From NCBI GenBank assembly GCA_006969625.1, contig CP030885.1:3545430-3609429 (forward strand): DNA of 64,000 bases. The letters are read 5' to 3'. The position numbers and the translations under genes are program-made. The stretch is from Rhodospirillaceae bacterium. GTDB lineage: Bacteria; Pseudomonadota; Alphaproteobacteria; Kiloniellales; DSM-21159. This document shows positions 25,057 through 34,245 of this stretch, piece after piece. The notes under the pieces are model-generated. The model did no database searches and was not told where the DNA came from. It saw only the letters and a program-made list of their open reading frames with translations. The stretch's first letter is position 1; each line of letters begins with the position of its first letter.

Positions 25057-26601
25057 TCACGTCTCACGGCAGGACTCTCCCTCCGCAAGCACCCGCCGCA
25101 GTTCGGTCTTCAGCACCTTGCCGTAGGCGTTCTTCGGCAGCGCGGCCAGGAAGCGGTAGTGCTTGGGGCGCTTGAAGCGGGCGATCTGGGTCAGGCAGTG
25201 GGCGTCGAGATCGGCGGCCGTCGGCACCGGCGTGCGCGCCACCACGAAGGCCACCACCTCCTCCCCCCACTCGGCGTGCGGCCGGCCGATCACCGAGACC
25301 TCGGCGACGCGCGGGTGGGTCAGCAGCGCCTCCTCCACCTCGCGCGGATAGATGTTGGTGCCGCCGGAGATGATGACGTCCTTCGAGCGGTCCTTCAGGG
25401 TCAGGAAGCCCTCGGCGTCCAGGCTGCCGACGTCGCCGGTGTGCAGCCAGCCGTCGCGGATGGTCTTCGCCGTCGCCTCCGGGTCCTGCCAGTAGCCGGG
25501 AATCACGGAGGGGCCGCGCACCAGCACCTCGCCGGTCTCGCCCGGCGGCAGGCTGCGGCCCTCGGCGTCGGCGACGCGCAGCTCGACCAGCATCTGCGCG
25601 CGGCCGACCGAGGCCAGCCGCTGCTCGTAGGCGGGATGGTCGCGCTCGGCGTGCATGTCGCGGGTCAGGGCGGTGATGCACATCGGGCTCTCGCCCTGGC
25701 CGTAGATCTGCACGAAGCGGTTGCCCAGCACCTCCATGCCGCGCTTCAGGTCGGCGACGTACATGGGGCCGCCGCCGTAGACCAGGGTGTTCAGGTGCTC
25801 CAGGACCGCCTCCGAGGCGCCGGGGTGCTCGACCAGGCGCTTGACCATGGTCGGCGCGAAGAAGGCGCCGACGCCGCGGTGCACCTCGAGCAGGCGGTAG
25901 AACTCCTCCGCCTCGAAGCCGCCGGACTCCGGGATCACGTGCAGCGCGCCCTGGGCCATATAAGGGAAGTTGTGGAGTCCGGCGCCGTGGCTCATCGGTG
26001 CGGCGTACACCGTGGCGTCGTCCGGGCCGACTGCATCGACGTCCGGAAAGTAGCAGGCGGTCATGGTCCAGAGGTTGCCGTGGGTGATCTGCGCGCCCTT
26101 CGGCCGCCCCGTCGTCCCACTGGTGAAGAACAGCCAGGCCAGGTCGTCCAGGCCGCGTTCGGCCGGCGCCGTCTCGTCGTGTTGGAACAGGCTGTCGTAG
26201 AGCGGCGTCGAGACGTCGATCACCTCCATCAGGTCGTCCAGCCCGTCGGTTTCGCCGCCGATGCCGGCGGTCAACTCGGGCGTGGCGAAGCACAGGCGCG
26301 CGCCCGAGGTCTGCAGCATGTAGGCGAACTCGCGCGGGTGCAGCTTGGCGTTCATCGGTACCGGCGCCAGACCTGACCACCAACAGCCGTAGAGCACCTC
26401 CAGATAGGCGGGCCCGTTCTTCATCGCCAGCGCCACCCGCTCGCCGGGCTGCAGGCCGAAGCGCCGGCTCAGCGCCGTGGCGAGGCACGCCGCGCGCCGC
26501 GCCAGCGTACGATAGGTCATGAGGATGCCCGCACCCTGGGCGACGGCGGCACGTTCGCCGCGGCTGCGGGCAGTGCGCACGAGAAGCTGGACGAGGTTCA
26601 T
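25057..26601 (-). CDS. AMP-binding acyl-CoA synthetase
   Basis: A 514-residue member of the ANL superfamily that activates a carboxylic acid as acyl-AMP and then acyl-CoA. The P-loop-like FFTSGTTGRPKGAQITHGN, the QIYGQGESP aromatic/adenine motif, WLHTGDVGSLDAEGFLTLKD and the C-terminal catalytic Lys in NAYGKVLKTEL are all intact. Closest in style to medium/long-chain or malonyl-type synthetases; chain length is not predictable. A CoA-transferase on the same strand downstream may act on related substrates. The start ATG at 26601 lacks a strong ribosome site. Confidence 0.88.
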   Translation of the reverse strand: MNLVQLLVRTARSRGERAAVAQGAGILMTYRTLARRAACLATALSRRFGLQPGERVALAMKNGPAYLEVLYGCWWSGLAPVPMNAKLHPREFAYMLQTSGARLCFATPELTAGIGGETDGLDDLMEVIDVSTPLYDSLFQHDETAPAERGLDDLAWLFFTSGTTGRPKGAQITHGNLWTMTACYFPDVDAVGPDDATVYAAPMSHGAGLHNFPYMAQGALHVIPESGGFEAEEFYRLLEVHRGVGAFFAPTMVKRLVEHPGASEAVLEHLNTLVYGGGPMYVADLKRGMEVLGNRFVQIYGQGESPMCITALTRDMHAERDHPAYEQRLASVGRAQMLVELRVADAEGRSLPPGETGEVLVRGPSVIPGYWQDPEATAKTIRDGWLHTGDVGSLDAEGFLTLKDRSKDVIISGGTNIYPREVEEALLTHPRVAEVSVIGRPHAEWGEEVVAFVVARTPVPTAADLDAHCLTQIARFKRPKHYRFLAALPKNAYGKVLKTELRRVLAEGESCRET

Positions 26602-26759
26602 AGGATCTGGCGGCCGCCTTCGTTCGAGGTCGTCGGGTCGGCCGGCATTCTTGGGCGCGGACGCCGGCGGCGCAAGCCGTGCGGCGTCCGCGCCGATTCC
26701 TGGGTGAAGGCCGCATTCCCGCGTGCGGTGGCGCGGAAATTGGAGCAAGCTTGGCGATC

Positions 26760-27899
26760 ATGTCCGACGGCCGATATTCCCAGCGTCCTGCCCCGCGAGC
26801 GCGGCTCAGCCGGCGCCGTGTCCTCGCCGGGCTGGCGGGCGGCGGCGCGCTGCTTGCGACCTCCGGCCGCCTCGGCGGCGCCCTGGCGCAGACGACGCCG
26901 GACATGCGCTTCTTCCGCATCGGCACGGGCTCGACCGGGGGCACCTACTTCCCGATCGGCAGCCTGCTGGCCAGCGCCATCTCCAACCCGCCCGGCAGCC
27001 GCGGCTGCGATCGCGGCGGCTCCTGCGGCGTGCCGGGCTTGATCGCCGTGGCGCAGTCGACCGAGGGCTCGGTCTTCAATGTCGAGGGCATCGCCGGAGG
27101 CCTGCTGGAGTCCGCCCTGTGCCAAGCCGACGTCGCCTACTGGGCCTACTACGGCGAGGCCACCTTCGCCGGACGCGAACCGATGCGCGAGCTGCGCGCT
27201 ATCGCCAATCTCTATCCCGAGGCGATGCAGCTCGTGGTGCGGATCGATTCCGGCATCCGCAGCGTGCACGACCTGAAGGGCAAGCGCATATCGCTGGACC
27301 GCGAGGGCTCCGGCACGCTGGTCGACGCCAAGCTGGTGCTGGAGGCCTACGGCCTGGCGCCGACGGATATGCAGGCGGTCTACCTCGCCTCCGGCGCTGC
27401 CGTGGAAATGGTGCGCAGCGGCGAGCTCGACGGGCTGTTCCTGGTCGCCGGCACGCCGACTGCGGCGATCGCCGACCTGGCGGAGACGACGGCGATCCAG
27501 CTCGTGCCGATCGCCGGCGACGAGGCGGCCGCGATCGAGGCGGCCTGGCCCTTCTTCAGCCACACCACCGTGGCCCCCGGCACCTACCGCAACGTCGTCG
27601 GGGGACGCACCCTCAGCGTCGGCGCGCAATGGCTGGTCTCTGCGCGGCTGGAGGCCGAGCTGGTCGAGGGCATCACCGCCGCGCTGTGGCACCCGACCAC
27701 CCGCGCGCTGCTCGACGGCGGCCACCCCAAGGGCAGCCTGATCCGGCTTGACACCGCGCTGAACGGCCTGGGCGTGCCGCTGCATCCCGGTGCGCTGGCC
27801 TACTACCGCGCGCGCGGCATCACCTACATCGAGACGCTGGAGCCGGAGGAACCGGCGCCCGAACCGCCGGCCGCCGAGGGCTCGGCCGGCACGCAGTAG
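26760..27899 (+). CDS. TAXI family TRAP-type solute-binding protein
   Basis: A 379-residue periplasmic binding protein of the TAXI group. A twin-arginine-type leader (LSRRRVLAGLAGGGALLATS, residues about 17-36) is followed by the mature domain beginning FFRIGTGSTGGTYFPIGSLL, the hallmark of TAXI proteins, and DLKGKRISLDREGSGTLVDA. It has an internal Cys pair in GSRGCDRGGSCGVPG, found in alphaproteobacterial members. The fused TRAP membrane component is not adjacent, so it must pair with a transporter elsewhere. It is divergent from the acyl-CoA synthetase and convergent with the GST gene (11-base gap). Confidence 0.88.
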   Translation: MSDGRYSQRPAPRARLSRRRVLAGLAGGGALLATSGRLGGALAQTTPDMRFFRIGTGSTGGTYFPIGSLLASAISNPPGSRGCDRGGSCGVPGLIAVAQSTEGSVFNVEGIAGGLLESALCQADVAYWAYYGEATFAGREPMRELRAIANLYPEAMQLVVRIDSGIRSVHDLKGKRISLDREGSGTLVDAKLVLEAYGLAPTDMQAVYLASGAAVEMVRSGELDGLFLVAGTPTAAIADLAETTAIQLVPIAGDEAAAIEAAWPFFSHTTVAPGTYRNVVGGRTLSVGAQWLVSARLEAELVEGITAALWHPTTRALLDGGHPKGSLIRLDTALNGLGVPLHPGALAYYRARGITYIETLEPEEPAPEPPAAEGSAGTQ

Positions 27900-27910
27900 G
27901 TGGGCGTGGC

Positions 27911-28624
27911 CTAGTGATCGGGCAGGTCCCAGGGCTCGGCCTCGGCGGCGGCCACCCAGGCGGCCATCGGCTGCCAGGCGAAGAGAGCTGCGCTGTAGGC
28001 GCTGCAGGTTTCGTCCAGCTCGACGCCGTAGGTGCGCAAGCGGCTGGCCACCGGCGCGAACATGCAGTCGGCCGCCGAGGGGGCACCGAACAGGAAATCG
28101 CCGCCCGCACCGAAGCCGGCGCGGCAGTCGCGCCAGATCTGGCAGACACGCGTGATGTCCGCCTGACAGGCGGCGCTGCCGGCCTTCGGCTTGTTTCGGC
28201 GGATGTCCATCGACATCTCGCTGCGCAGGGCGACGAAGCCGCTGTGCATCTCGGCCGAGACGGCACGCGCGACGGCGCGCGCCCGGCGGTCTTCCGGCCA
28301 CAGGCCTGCGGCCGGATATAGCTCGTTGAGGTACTCGACGATCGCCAGCGAGTCCCAGACCTGCACGCCGCCGTGCAGCAGCGCCGGAACCAGCCCGCTC
28401 GGCGAATGGGCGAGGATCTGCGCGCGCGTCTCCGGCTGGTCGAGCGGGATCAGAATCTCCTCGACGGTCGCCCCGGCCCCCTGCCGCGCCATCTCCGCTG
28501 CCAGCCCCGCGCGCATCGACCAGGTCGAGTAGTTCTTGTTGCCGATGACCAGCGTCATCGGGCCGGCATCGGTGCTGGCTGCGGCTGGGGCTGGAGTGGT
28601 GATTTCCGCATCGGCGTCTGACAT
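27911..28624 (-). CDS. glutathione S-transferase family protein
   Basis: A 237-residue GST. The thioredoxin-like N-terminal domain starts after a 22-residue Ala/Pro-rich leader: LVIGNKNYSTWSMRAG has the Tyr/Ser region, and GLVPALLHGGVQVWDSLAIV contains the cis-Pro and the SNAIL-type D-S glutathione contact. The all-helical C-terminal domain follows (EMHSGFVALRSEMSMDIR, FGAPSAADCMFAPVASRL). Substrate class is unclear; it resembles the FzlA/maleylacetoacetate-isomerase-like relatives. GAGGAG precedes the ATG. Confidence 0.82.
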   Translation of the reverse strand: MSDADAEITTPAPAAASTDAGPMTLVIGNKNYSTWSMRAGLAAEMARQGAGATVEEILIPLDQPETRAQILAHSPSGLVPALLHGGVQVWDSLAIVEYLNELYPAAGLWPEDRRARAVARAVSAEMHSGFVALRSEMSMDIRRNKPKAGSAACQADITRVCQIWRDCRAGFGAGGDFLFGAPSAADCMFAPVASRLRTYGVELDETCSAYSAALFAWQPMAAWVAAAEAEPWDLPDH

Positions 28625-28718
28625 GCTCGCTCCTCTGGATCTGGCGCGGCGGGGGTGTGCCGCTCCCCTTCTGCCGTGACGCCTTCCCTTCGACAACCGC
28701 AGGATTTCTAACCTTCGC

Positions 28719-30164
28719 ATGATCGAGACTTCGCCGTCGCCCGACGCCACCGCCCACCTCGTCGAACCCGCCGCAGCGGCCTCGGACGGCGTCGCCGAGA
28801 TCGTCGCCGTGACCAAGGCGGGCCTTGCGGCCTGGCGCGAGGCAGCCGCGCCGCGTGAGCGCGCCTGGGTGGAGGCGCTCGGCTTCGCCGCCGAGCCGGG
28901 CAAGACGGCCTTGCTGGCCGACGAGCGGGGAACTCTCGCTCGCGTCCTGCTCGGCGTCGAGGGGGAGGGCGACCTCTGGTCCTGGGCCGGGTTGCCGAGC
29001 GCTCTGCCGGCCGGCACCTACCGCCTCGCGCCGGGCAGCGCGGGGGCACGCAACGCCGCGCTCGGCTGGGCGATCGGCGGCTACCGTTTCGAGCGCTACA
29101 AGACCAAGGCGGCAGCACCGCTGGCTCGGCTCGTCTGGCCGGCGGAGGTGGATGCGGCGGCCGTGCGGCGCCTCGCGCAGTCGGTGTGGCTGGTGCGCGA
29201 CCTGATCAACTCGCCGGCCGAGGACATGGGGCCGGCAGAGCTGGAGGCGGCGGCGCGCACGCTGGCGGCGGACTACGATGCGGCGCTGTCTGTGACCCTG
29301 GGCGCCGACCTGCTGGACGCCGACTACCCGGCGATTCACGCCGTCGGCCGGGCTGGCGCGCCGGAGCGCGCGCCGCGCCTGATCGACCTCAACTGGCGCG
29401 GCGCGCCGGCAGGTCCCTTGGTGACCCTGGTCGGCAAGGGCGTCTGCTTCGACACCGGCGGGCTGGACCTGAAGAGCGCCGCCAACATGAAGCTGATGAA
29501 GAAGGACATGGGCGGTGCCGCGCACGTCCTGGGGCTGGCCCGCCTGGTGATGGATGCCAAGCTGCCGGTGCGCCTGCGCGTGCTGGTCCCGGCGGTCGAG
29601 AACGCCGTCTCCGGCAACGCCTTCCGGCCGCTCGACGTGTTGCGCACGCGCCGGGGCCTGACCGTCGAGGTCGGCGACACCGACGCGGAGGGCCGCCTGA
29701 TCCTGTGCGACGCCCTGGCCGAGGCAGGCCGCCAGAACCCCGACCTGCTGCTCGACATGGCCACCCTGACCGGTGCGGCGCGTGTTGCGCTGGGCACCGA
29801 GCTGCCGGCGCTGTTCTGCAACGACGACGCCCTCGCCGAGGCGGCGCTGGCGGCCGGGCGGGCCGAGGACGACCCGCTGTGGCGCCTGCCGCTGCACGCG
29901 CCCTACCGCCGCCACCTGGACAGCAAGGTCGCCGACCTTTCGAACATCGGCGGCAGCGGCTTCGGCGGCGCGATCACCGCGGCGCTGTTCCTGGAGCGCT
30001 TCGTGCCCGAGGGCACGCCCTGGATCCACGTCGACCTGATGGCCTGGAACACCGGCGGACGGCCGGGCCGGCCCGAAGGCGGCGAGGCCCAGGGGCTGCG
30101 CGCGCTCTTCGCCCTGATCGCCGAGACGGCCGGGCGGGGCGGCTGGCGCCAAAGCGGATCGTGA
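28719..30164 (+). CDS. leucyl aminopeptidase family (M17) protein
   Basis: A 481-residue cytosolic di-metal aminopeptidase. Metal and catalytic motifs are present: LVGKGVCFDTGGLDLKS (Lys, Asp), MKKDMGGAA and VEVGDTDAEGRLILCDAL, where GDTDAEGR corresponds to the NTDAEGR signature of M17 with Asn-Thr replaced by Asp-Thr, as seen in many proteobacterial members. The C-terminal DLSNIGGSGFGGAITAALFL and HVDLMAWN are also conserved. It is the second type of proteobacterial M17 protein, close to PepB-like forms. It diverges from the GST gene. Confidence 0.88.
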   Translation: MIETSPSPDATAHLVEPAAAASDGVAEIVAVTKAGLAAWREAAAPRERAWVEALGFAAEPGKTALLADERGTLARVLLGVEGEGDLWSWAGLPSALPAGTYRLAPGSAGARNAALGWAIGGYRFERYKTKAAAPLARLVWPAEVDAAAVRRLAQSVWLVRDLINSPAEDMGPAELEAAARTLAADYDAALSVTLGADLLDADYPAIHAVGRAGAPERAPRLIDLNWRGAPAGPLVTLVGKGVCFDTGGLDLKSAANMKLMKKDMGGAAHVLGLARLVMDAKLPVRLRVLVPAVENAVSGNAFRPLDVLRTRRGLTVEVGDTDAEGRLILCDALAEAGRQNPDLLLDMATLTGAARVALGTELPALFCNDDALAEAALAAGRAEDDPLWRLPLHAPYRRHLDSKVADLSNIGGSGFGGAITAALFLERFVPEGTPWIHVDLMAWNTGGRPGRPEGGEAQGLRALFALIAETAGRGGWRQSGS

Positions 30165-30328
30165 GCGGTCGGACCCGCACTGCGAGCCCGGCGCTGACGT
30201 GAATCCGGTCTTGGATCGTATGCTGGCGCGCGTGCCGCGGCGGCTGCTCTGTGGTAGGGTTCGTTCCGCGACGATAACGAGCTCCGGGCGCGCAATGCCG
30301 GAGCGACAGGCGGGCAGGGGGAACGGCC

Positions 30329-30772
30329 ATGTTCAAGACGATACTCTGCTGTGTCGACGGGTCCGAACACGCCTTGCGCGCGGCCGAGCACGCCTGCGCC
30401 CTGGCCGAGAAGTTCGGCGCGACGCTGACGCTGATGACGGTCGCCAAGGAGCTGAAGCCGAGCGAATCGGTGAAGCGCTTCCTGGAACTCGAGCACCTGT
30501 CGGGCGAGCCGCAGTACGTGCTCGACGAGTACACCGAGAGCATCATGGAAAAGGCCAAGGACGTCGCCGCCGCCACCGGCCTGCGCGGGGTGAAGACCGA
30601 GATCAAGACCGGCAACCCGGCGCGCACCATCCTGGAGTACGCCGAGCGCAAGAAGGTCGACACCATCGTGCTCGGCCGCCGCGGCATGGGCGACGTCGAG
30701 GGCATCCTGCTCGGCAGCGTCAGCCACAAGGTCGCCAGCCTGGCCAAGTGCACGGTGGTGACCACGCGCTGA
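30329..30772 (+). CDS. universal stress protein (UspA family)
   Basis: A 147-residue single Usp domain. The N-terminal ILCCVDGSEHALRAAEHA and the ATP-binding loop GRRGMGDVEGILLGSVSHKV (G2xG9xGS pattern) place it among ATP-binding Usps. Such proteins are expressed under stress or growth arrest. It is preceded by GGGGGAA at good spacing. The 164 bases upstream, after the aminopeptidase stop, contain no gene. The MarR gene follows 31 bases after its stop and is probably cotranscribed. Confidence 0.88.
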   Translation: MFKTILCCVDGSEHALRAAEHACALAEKFGATLTLMTVAKELKPSESVKRFLELEHLSGEPQYVLDEYTESIMEKAKDVAAATGLRGVKTEIKTGNPARTILEYAERKKVDTIVLGRRGMGDVEGILLGSVSHKVASLAKCTVVTTR

Positions 30773-30803
30773 CAGCCGGGACGCGCCGCGCGGACTTCGC
30801 CCC

Positions 30804-31142
30804 ATGCAGATGACGCCGCAGCAAGCCCTGGCCCTCTGGCGCGCCGCCGGCGCCGCCAGCCTGGCGCGCGACTGGCCCGACCTGACCCAGCGCCAGTTCG
30901 CCATCCTGCTGGAGGTCTACCTGGCGCCGCCGCCGCACACGGTGCGCGGCCTGTCGGAGACGTTGCGGATCTCCAAGCCGGCGGTCAGCCGCGCACTCGA
31001 CCGCCTCGGCGCCCTCGACTTCGCCCGCCGCAAGACCGACGAGGCCGACAAGCGCTCGGTCCTGGTCCAGCGCACCGTCAAGGGCTCGGTCTTCCTGCGC
31101 GAGTTCGGCGACCTGGTGAGCCGGCTGGCCGGGGAGGTTTGA
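30804..31142 (+). CDS. MarR-type winged-helix regulator
   Basis: A 112-residue protein with a clear MarR HTH: LTQRQFAILLEVYL, then VRGLSETLRISKPAVSRALD as the helix-turn-helix and ARRKTDEADKRSVLVQRT as the wing. It is shorter than most MarR proteins (about 140), lacking much of the N-terminal dimer helix. The target is unknown; it is close to the universal stress gene upstream and convergent with the oxidoreductase gene downstream. Confidence 0.75.
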   Translation: MQMTPQQALALWRAAGAASLARDWPDLTQRQFAILLEVYLAPPPHTVRGLSETLRISKPAVSRALDRLGALDFARRKTDEADKRSVLVQRTVKGSVFLREFGDLVSRLAGEV

Positions 31143-31165
31143 GGGTGCGGTCGAGGCGCCCGACC

Positions 31166-32173
<1,008 letters not shown>

Positions 32174-32235
32174 CTGCTGTCTCTCGTCATGCGGGGTGAG
32201 GTCGGGCGGGGAAGCCGCGAGGCTGACAAACGCCG

Positions 32236-32523
32236 TCAGGCGCGACGCTGCATCTCGTAGACTCGGAAACTCGATACGGCGCCCTGGGTGGCCACCGCGT
32301 AGGCTTCCAGGTGCGGTGCGGTCATGTGCGCCTGCCACAACGCGCGGTCTTGCCAAGTCTCGAAGAACAGAAAGTGCCGCGGATCGTCGTTGTCCTGGTG
32401 AAGGTCGTACTGCAGGCAACCGGCCTCTCGGCGTGTCGGCTCGACGAGCTTCTGCAGCTCCGCGAAGACCAGACCCTCCCGGCCGGGTTCGGCCAGAATG
32501 TCGGCGACGATGGTCAGCGTCAT
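32236..32523 (-). CDS. antibiotic biosynthesis monooxygenase (ABM) domain protein
   Basis: A 95-residue ferredoxin-like ABM protein of the YgiN type (quinol monooxygenase-like). [38 protein letters not shown] and [17 protein letters not shown] are the family landmarks. YgiN works with a quinone reductase in quinone redox cycling, and a quinone-oxidoreductase-like gene follows directly here. AGGAG precedes the ATG. First gene of the two-gene unit. Confidence 0.85.
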   Translation of the reverse strand: MTLTIVADILAEPGREGLVFAELQKLVEPTRREAGCLQYDLHQDNDDPRHFLFFETWQDRALWQAHMTAPHLEAYAVATQGAVSSFRVYEMQRRA

Positions 32524-32616
32524 CCCGCTCTCCTGTGCGATGGGCGTTTGCGTCGCCGACACAGGTGACTTACATCGCCGAAATTGCCAATACGCACTAA
32601 TCGGGCAGGTAGTGTC

Positions 32617-32796
32617 ATGAATGATACTGTCGAAACCAGCGACGCCGACCGCCAGCGACGTTACGCAAGCTACGACTGCAGCAAGGGCTGTCCGGTCGAA
32701 GCGGCTCTGGAGATCATCGGCGGCAAGTGGAAGGGCCTCGCGCTGTACCACCTGATGGACGGCCCGGTGCGCTTCAACGCGCTGAGACGCGAGCTA
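32617..32796 (+). pseudogene. HxlR-type regulator, 5' part (disrupted by IS)
   Basis: The first 60 residues of an HxlR winged-helix regulator: CSKGCPVEAALEIIGGKWKG is the family start, with the conserved Cys, and VRFNALRREL the beginning of the recognition region. At 32795-32796 the sequence passes into an IS630-type element. Reading through adds 13 foreign residues and a stop. The remaining 65 residues lie at 33853-34050; joined, they give a complete, in-frame 125-residue protein. The gene is divergent from the monooxygenase/oxidoreductase unit and is very likely its former regulator. Confidence 0.85.
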
Positions 32797-32809
32797 GAGC
32801 GGATTCCGA

Positions 32810-33451
32810 TCAATCTGGTTCATAGCCTGCGGCGGTGAAGAAGCCCCGACAGTCCGCTGGTGTGACGGCGTCGATGGCATCGCGGATCGCGTCCCACAGG
32901 TCTGTGACGGTCCGTGCTGCGATCTTTTTCAGGAAGGCTTTGACCTTCGAGAAGGCCATTTCGATGGGATTGAAATCGGGGCTGTAGGGCGGCAGGAAGT
33001 GCAGTTCCGCTCCGGCGTTTTCGATGGCTTTGCGAATAGCCGGCGGCTTATGAGCCGGCAGGTTGTCCATGACGACGATGTCGCCGGGGGCGAGTGTGGG
33101 GACCAGACAGTGTTCGACATAGGCGAGGAAGGCCGCACCGTTCATCGCTGTCCCCAAAGTCATTGGCGCGGTCATGCCCGACAGTCGCAAAGCGCCCACA
33201 AAAGTCGTTGTTTTCCAATGGCCATGGGGGATTGGCGCACGGCATCGCTCGCCTTTGGGGGCACGGCCATAGAGCCGGGCCATCTTGGTCGACGTGCCGC
33301 ATTCATCGATGAAGACAAGACGTTCGGGATCGAGATCGGGTTGCCCTTCGAACCAGGCGAGACGCCGCCGCGCTACATCGGCGCGGTCCTGCTCGGCGGC
33401 ATGCGCTGTCTTTTTTTGCGCGTCATGCCGTGGCGTTGGAAGAACCGGCAC
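32810..33451 (-). CDS. IS630 transposase, DDE catalytic part (OrfB)
   Basis: The 213-residue frame holds the DDE_3 domain: VFIDECGTS (first Asp), [10 protein letters not shown] (second Asp) and [18 protein letters not shown] (third acidic residue), the typical IS630 spacing. It overlaps OrfA and is in the -1 frame relative to it. A run of seven A on the coding strand (33417-33411) sits at the crossover, so full-length transposase is probably made by -1 frameshifting there, joining RHGMTRKK to [12 protein letters not shown]. The stop is only 13 bases from the element's end. Confidence 0.85.
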   Translation of the reverse strand: MPVLPTPRHDAQKKTAHAAEQDRADVARRRLAWFEGQPDLDPERLVFIDECGTSTKMARLYGRAPKGERCRAPIPHGHWKTTTFVGALRLSGMTAPMTLGTAMNGAAFLAYVEHCLVPTLAPGDIVVMDNLPAHKPPAIRKAIENAGAELHFLPPYSPDFNPIEMAFSKVKAFLKKIAARTVTDLWDAIRDAIDAVTPADCRGFFTAAGYEPD

Positions 33452-33759
33452 ACAACGCTCCAGGCGGGCTTGTATCCATGCGCGGCGGCCAGACGCTCCG
33501 ACACTTCGCCAAGCGTTATGTCCGGCGTCTCGTTAACCCAACCGAGGATCAACGCGCTGTAAGCGTCAATCCGGTGCGTGCGCTTGTCACCGCCGCGTTT
33601 ACCCGGCGCCAGGTGACCAAGGGTGCGCGCGCGCTGCGTCCAGCGGACCGCGGATGACACCGAGACACCGAAACGCTCCGCCGCGGCACGCCGGGACTGC
33701 CCGCTTTCAACCGCGTCGACCACACGCTGACGAAGATCCAAGGAAAGAGATTTGCCCAT
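33373..33759 (-). CDS. IS630 transposase, DNA-binding part (OrfA)
   Basis: A 128-residue frame with the helix-turn-helix of IS630 transposases: [20 protein letters not shown] and [18 protein letters not shown], then a second HTH around [15 protein letters not shown]. It ends shortly after the A7 run, where a -1 shift leads into the catalytic frame. The ATG at 33759 lies about 90 bases inside the element's right end. Confidence 0.85.
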   Translation of the reverse strand: MGKSLSLDLRQRVVDAVESGQSRRAAAERFGVSVSSAVRWTQRARTLGHLAPGKRGGDKRTHRIDAYSALILGWVNETPDITLGEVSERLAAAHGYKPAWSVVCRFFQRHGMTRKKRQRMPPSRTAPM

Positions 33760-33852
33760 GATGGCTGGCCTCCAATCCAGCCCTCAGGGTGAATCACATC
33801 CGACAGCCCTTGGGAATCCCAATACGATTCCAATGCCGAGAAAACGGCTCTA

Positions 33853-34050
33853 GGCGACGTCACACAGCGCATGCTCACCAAACAGCTTCGCGAGCTGGAG
33901 GCGGATGGCCTGATCCGCCGCGAGGTCTATCCTGTCGTACCGCCTAAGGTGGAATACAGCCTGACGGAGAAGGGGGCGAGCCTGCGCCCGATCGTCATGG
34001 CGCTGCAGGAATGGGGTGCGCGATACGCCCTGCCGGAACCGCCCGGCTAA
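33853..34050 (+). pseudogene. HxlR-type regulator, 3' part (disrupted by IS)
   Basis: Continuation of the regulator split at 32796: 65 codons beginning [20 protein letters not shown], the HxlR recognition helix, then [19 protein letters not shown] and a normal stop. No start codon of its own precedes the recognition helix, so it is not expressed as a functional repressor. No damage other than the insertion is visible. Confidence 0.85.
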
Positions 34051-34068
34051 CCTGCTGCCGCGCCGCGC

Positions 34069-34126
34069 TCAGCGCTTCACCAGGGTGCCAAGGCCTTTGT
34101 CGGTGAAAATCTCCAGCAGCAGGGCG
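34069..34126. repeat. direct repeat, left copy (argB 3'-end duplicate)
   Basis: 58 bp matching the 3' end of argB at 37814-37871 at 53 positions, in the same orientation; the last 30 bases are identical. On the minus strand it encodes ...[17 protein letters not shown] followed by a stop, against ...TLVRR in intact argB. It begins 19 bases after the end of the split hxlR-type gene. It bounds the 3.7-kb accessory segment on the left. Confidence 0.85.
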
Positions 34127-34245
34127 GTGTTTTCTTTGGCGAATCGGCGGAACCGCAGCGTAGCTACACTCGATCGGAAACCGCCCTGGCCGAGCGCGGC
34201 GGCGCCGTCTTTCACGACACCGCCGTGTGGGTGCGTCCGGCCTGA
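34126..34245 (+). pseudogene. unidentified gene remnant (C-terminal tail)
   Basis: From the edge of the argB-like repeat the plus strand reads a coherent 39-codon tail (GVFFGESAEPQRSYTRSETA, then LAERGGAVFHDTAVWVRPA and a stop) with high third-position GC. There is no start codon and I recognise no family. It is probably the end of a gene cut off when the segment beside it was inserted or rearranged. Confidence 0.35.

Larger units (their letters stand above)
32797..33850 (-). mobile_element. IS630-family insertion sequence
   Basis: About 1054 bp inserted at a CTAG site; TA is present on both sides (32795-32796 and 33851-33852), as expected for IS630/Tc1-mariner elements. Deleting the element and one TA restores the hxlR-type frame exactly. 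The ends share GAGC and then about half of the next 17 positions, so the terminal repeats are imperfect. It carries a two-frame transposase on the minus strand. The near-intact state of both the element and the split gene suggests a recent insertion. Confidence 0.85.

Noticed and set aside
26598..30152. A 1184-residue minus-strand frame
   Set aside because: It runs antisense through TAXI and pepA and in a wrong frame through the GST gene. All three are well supported by motifs.
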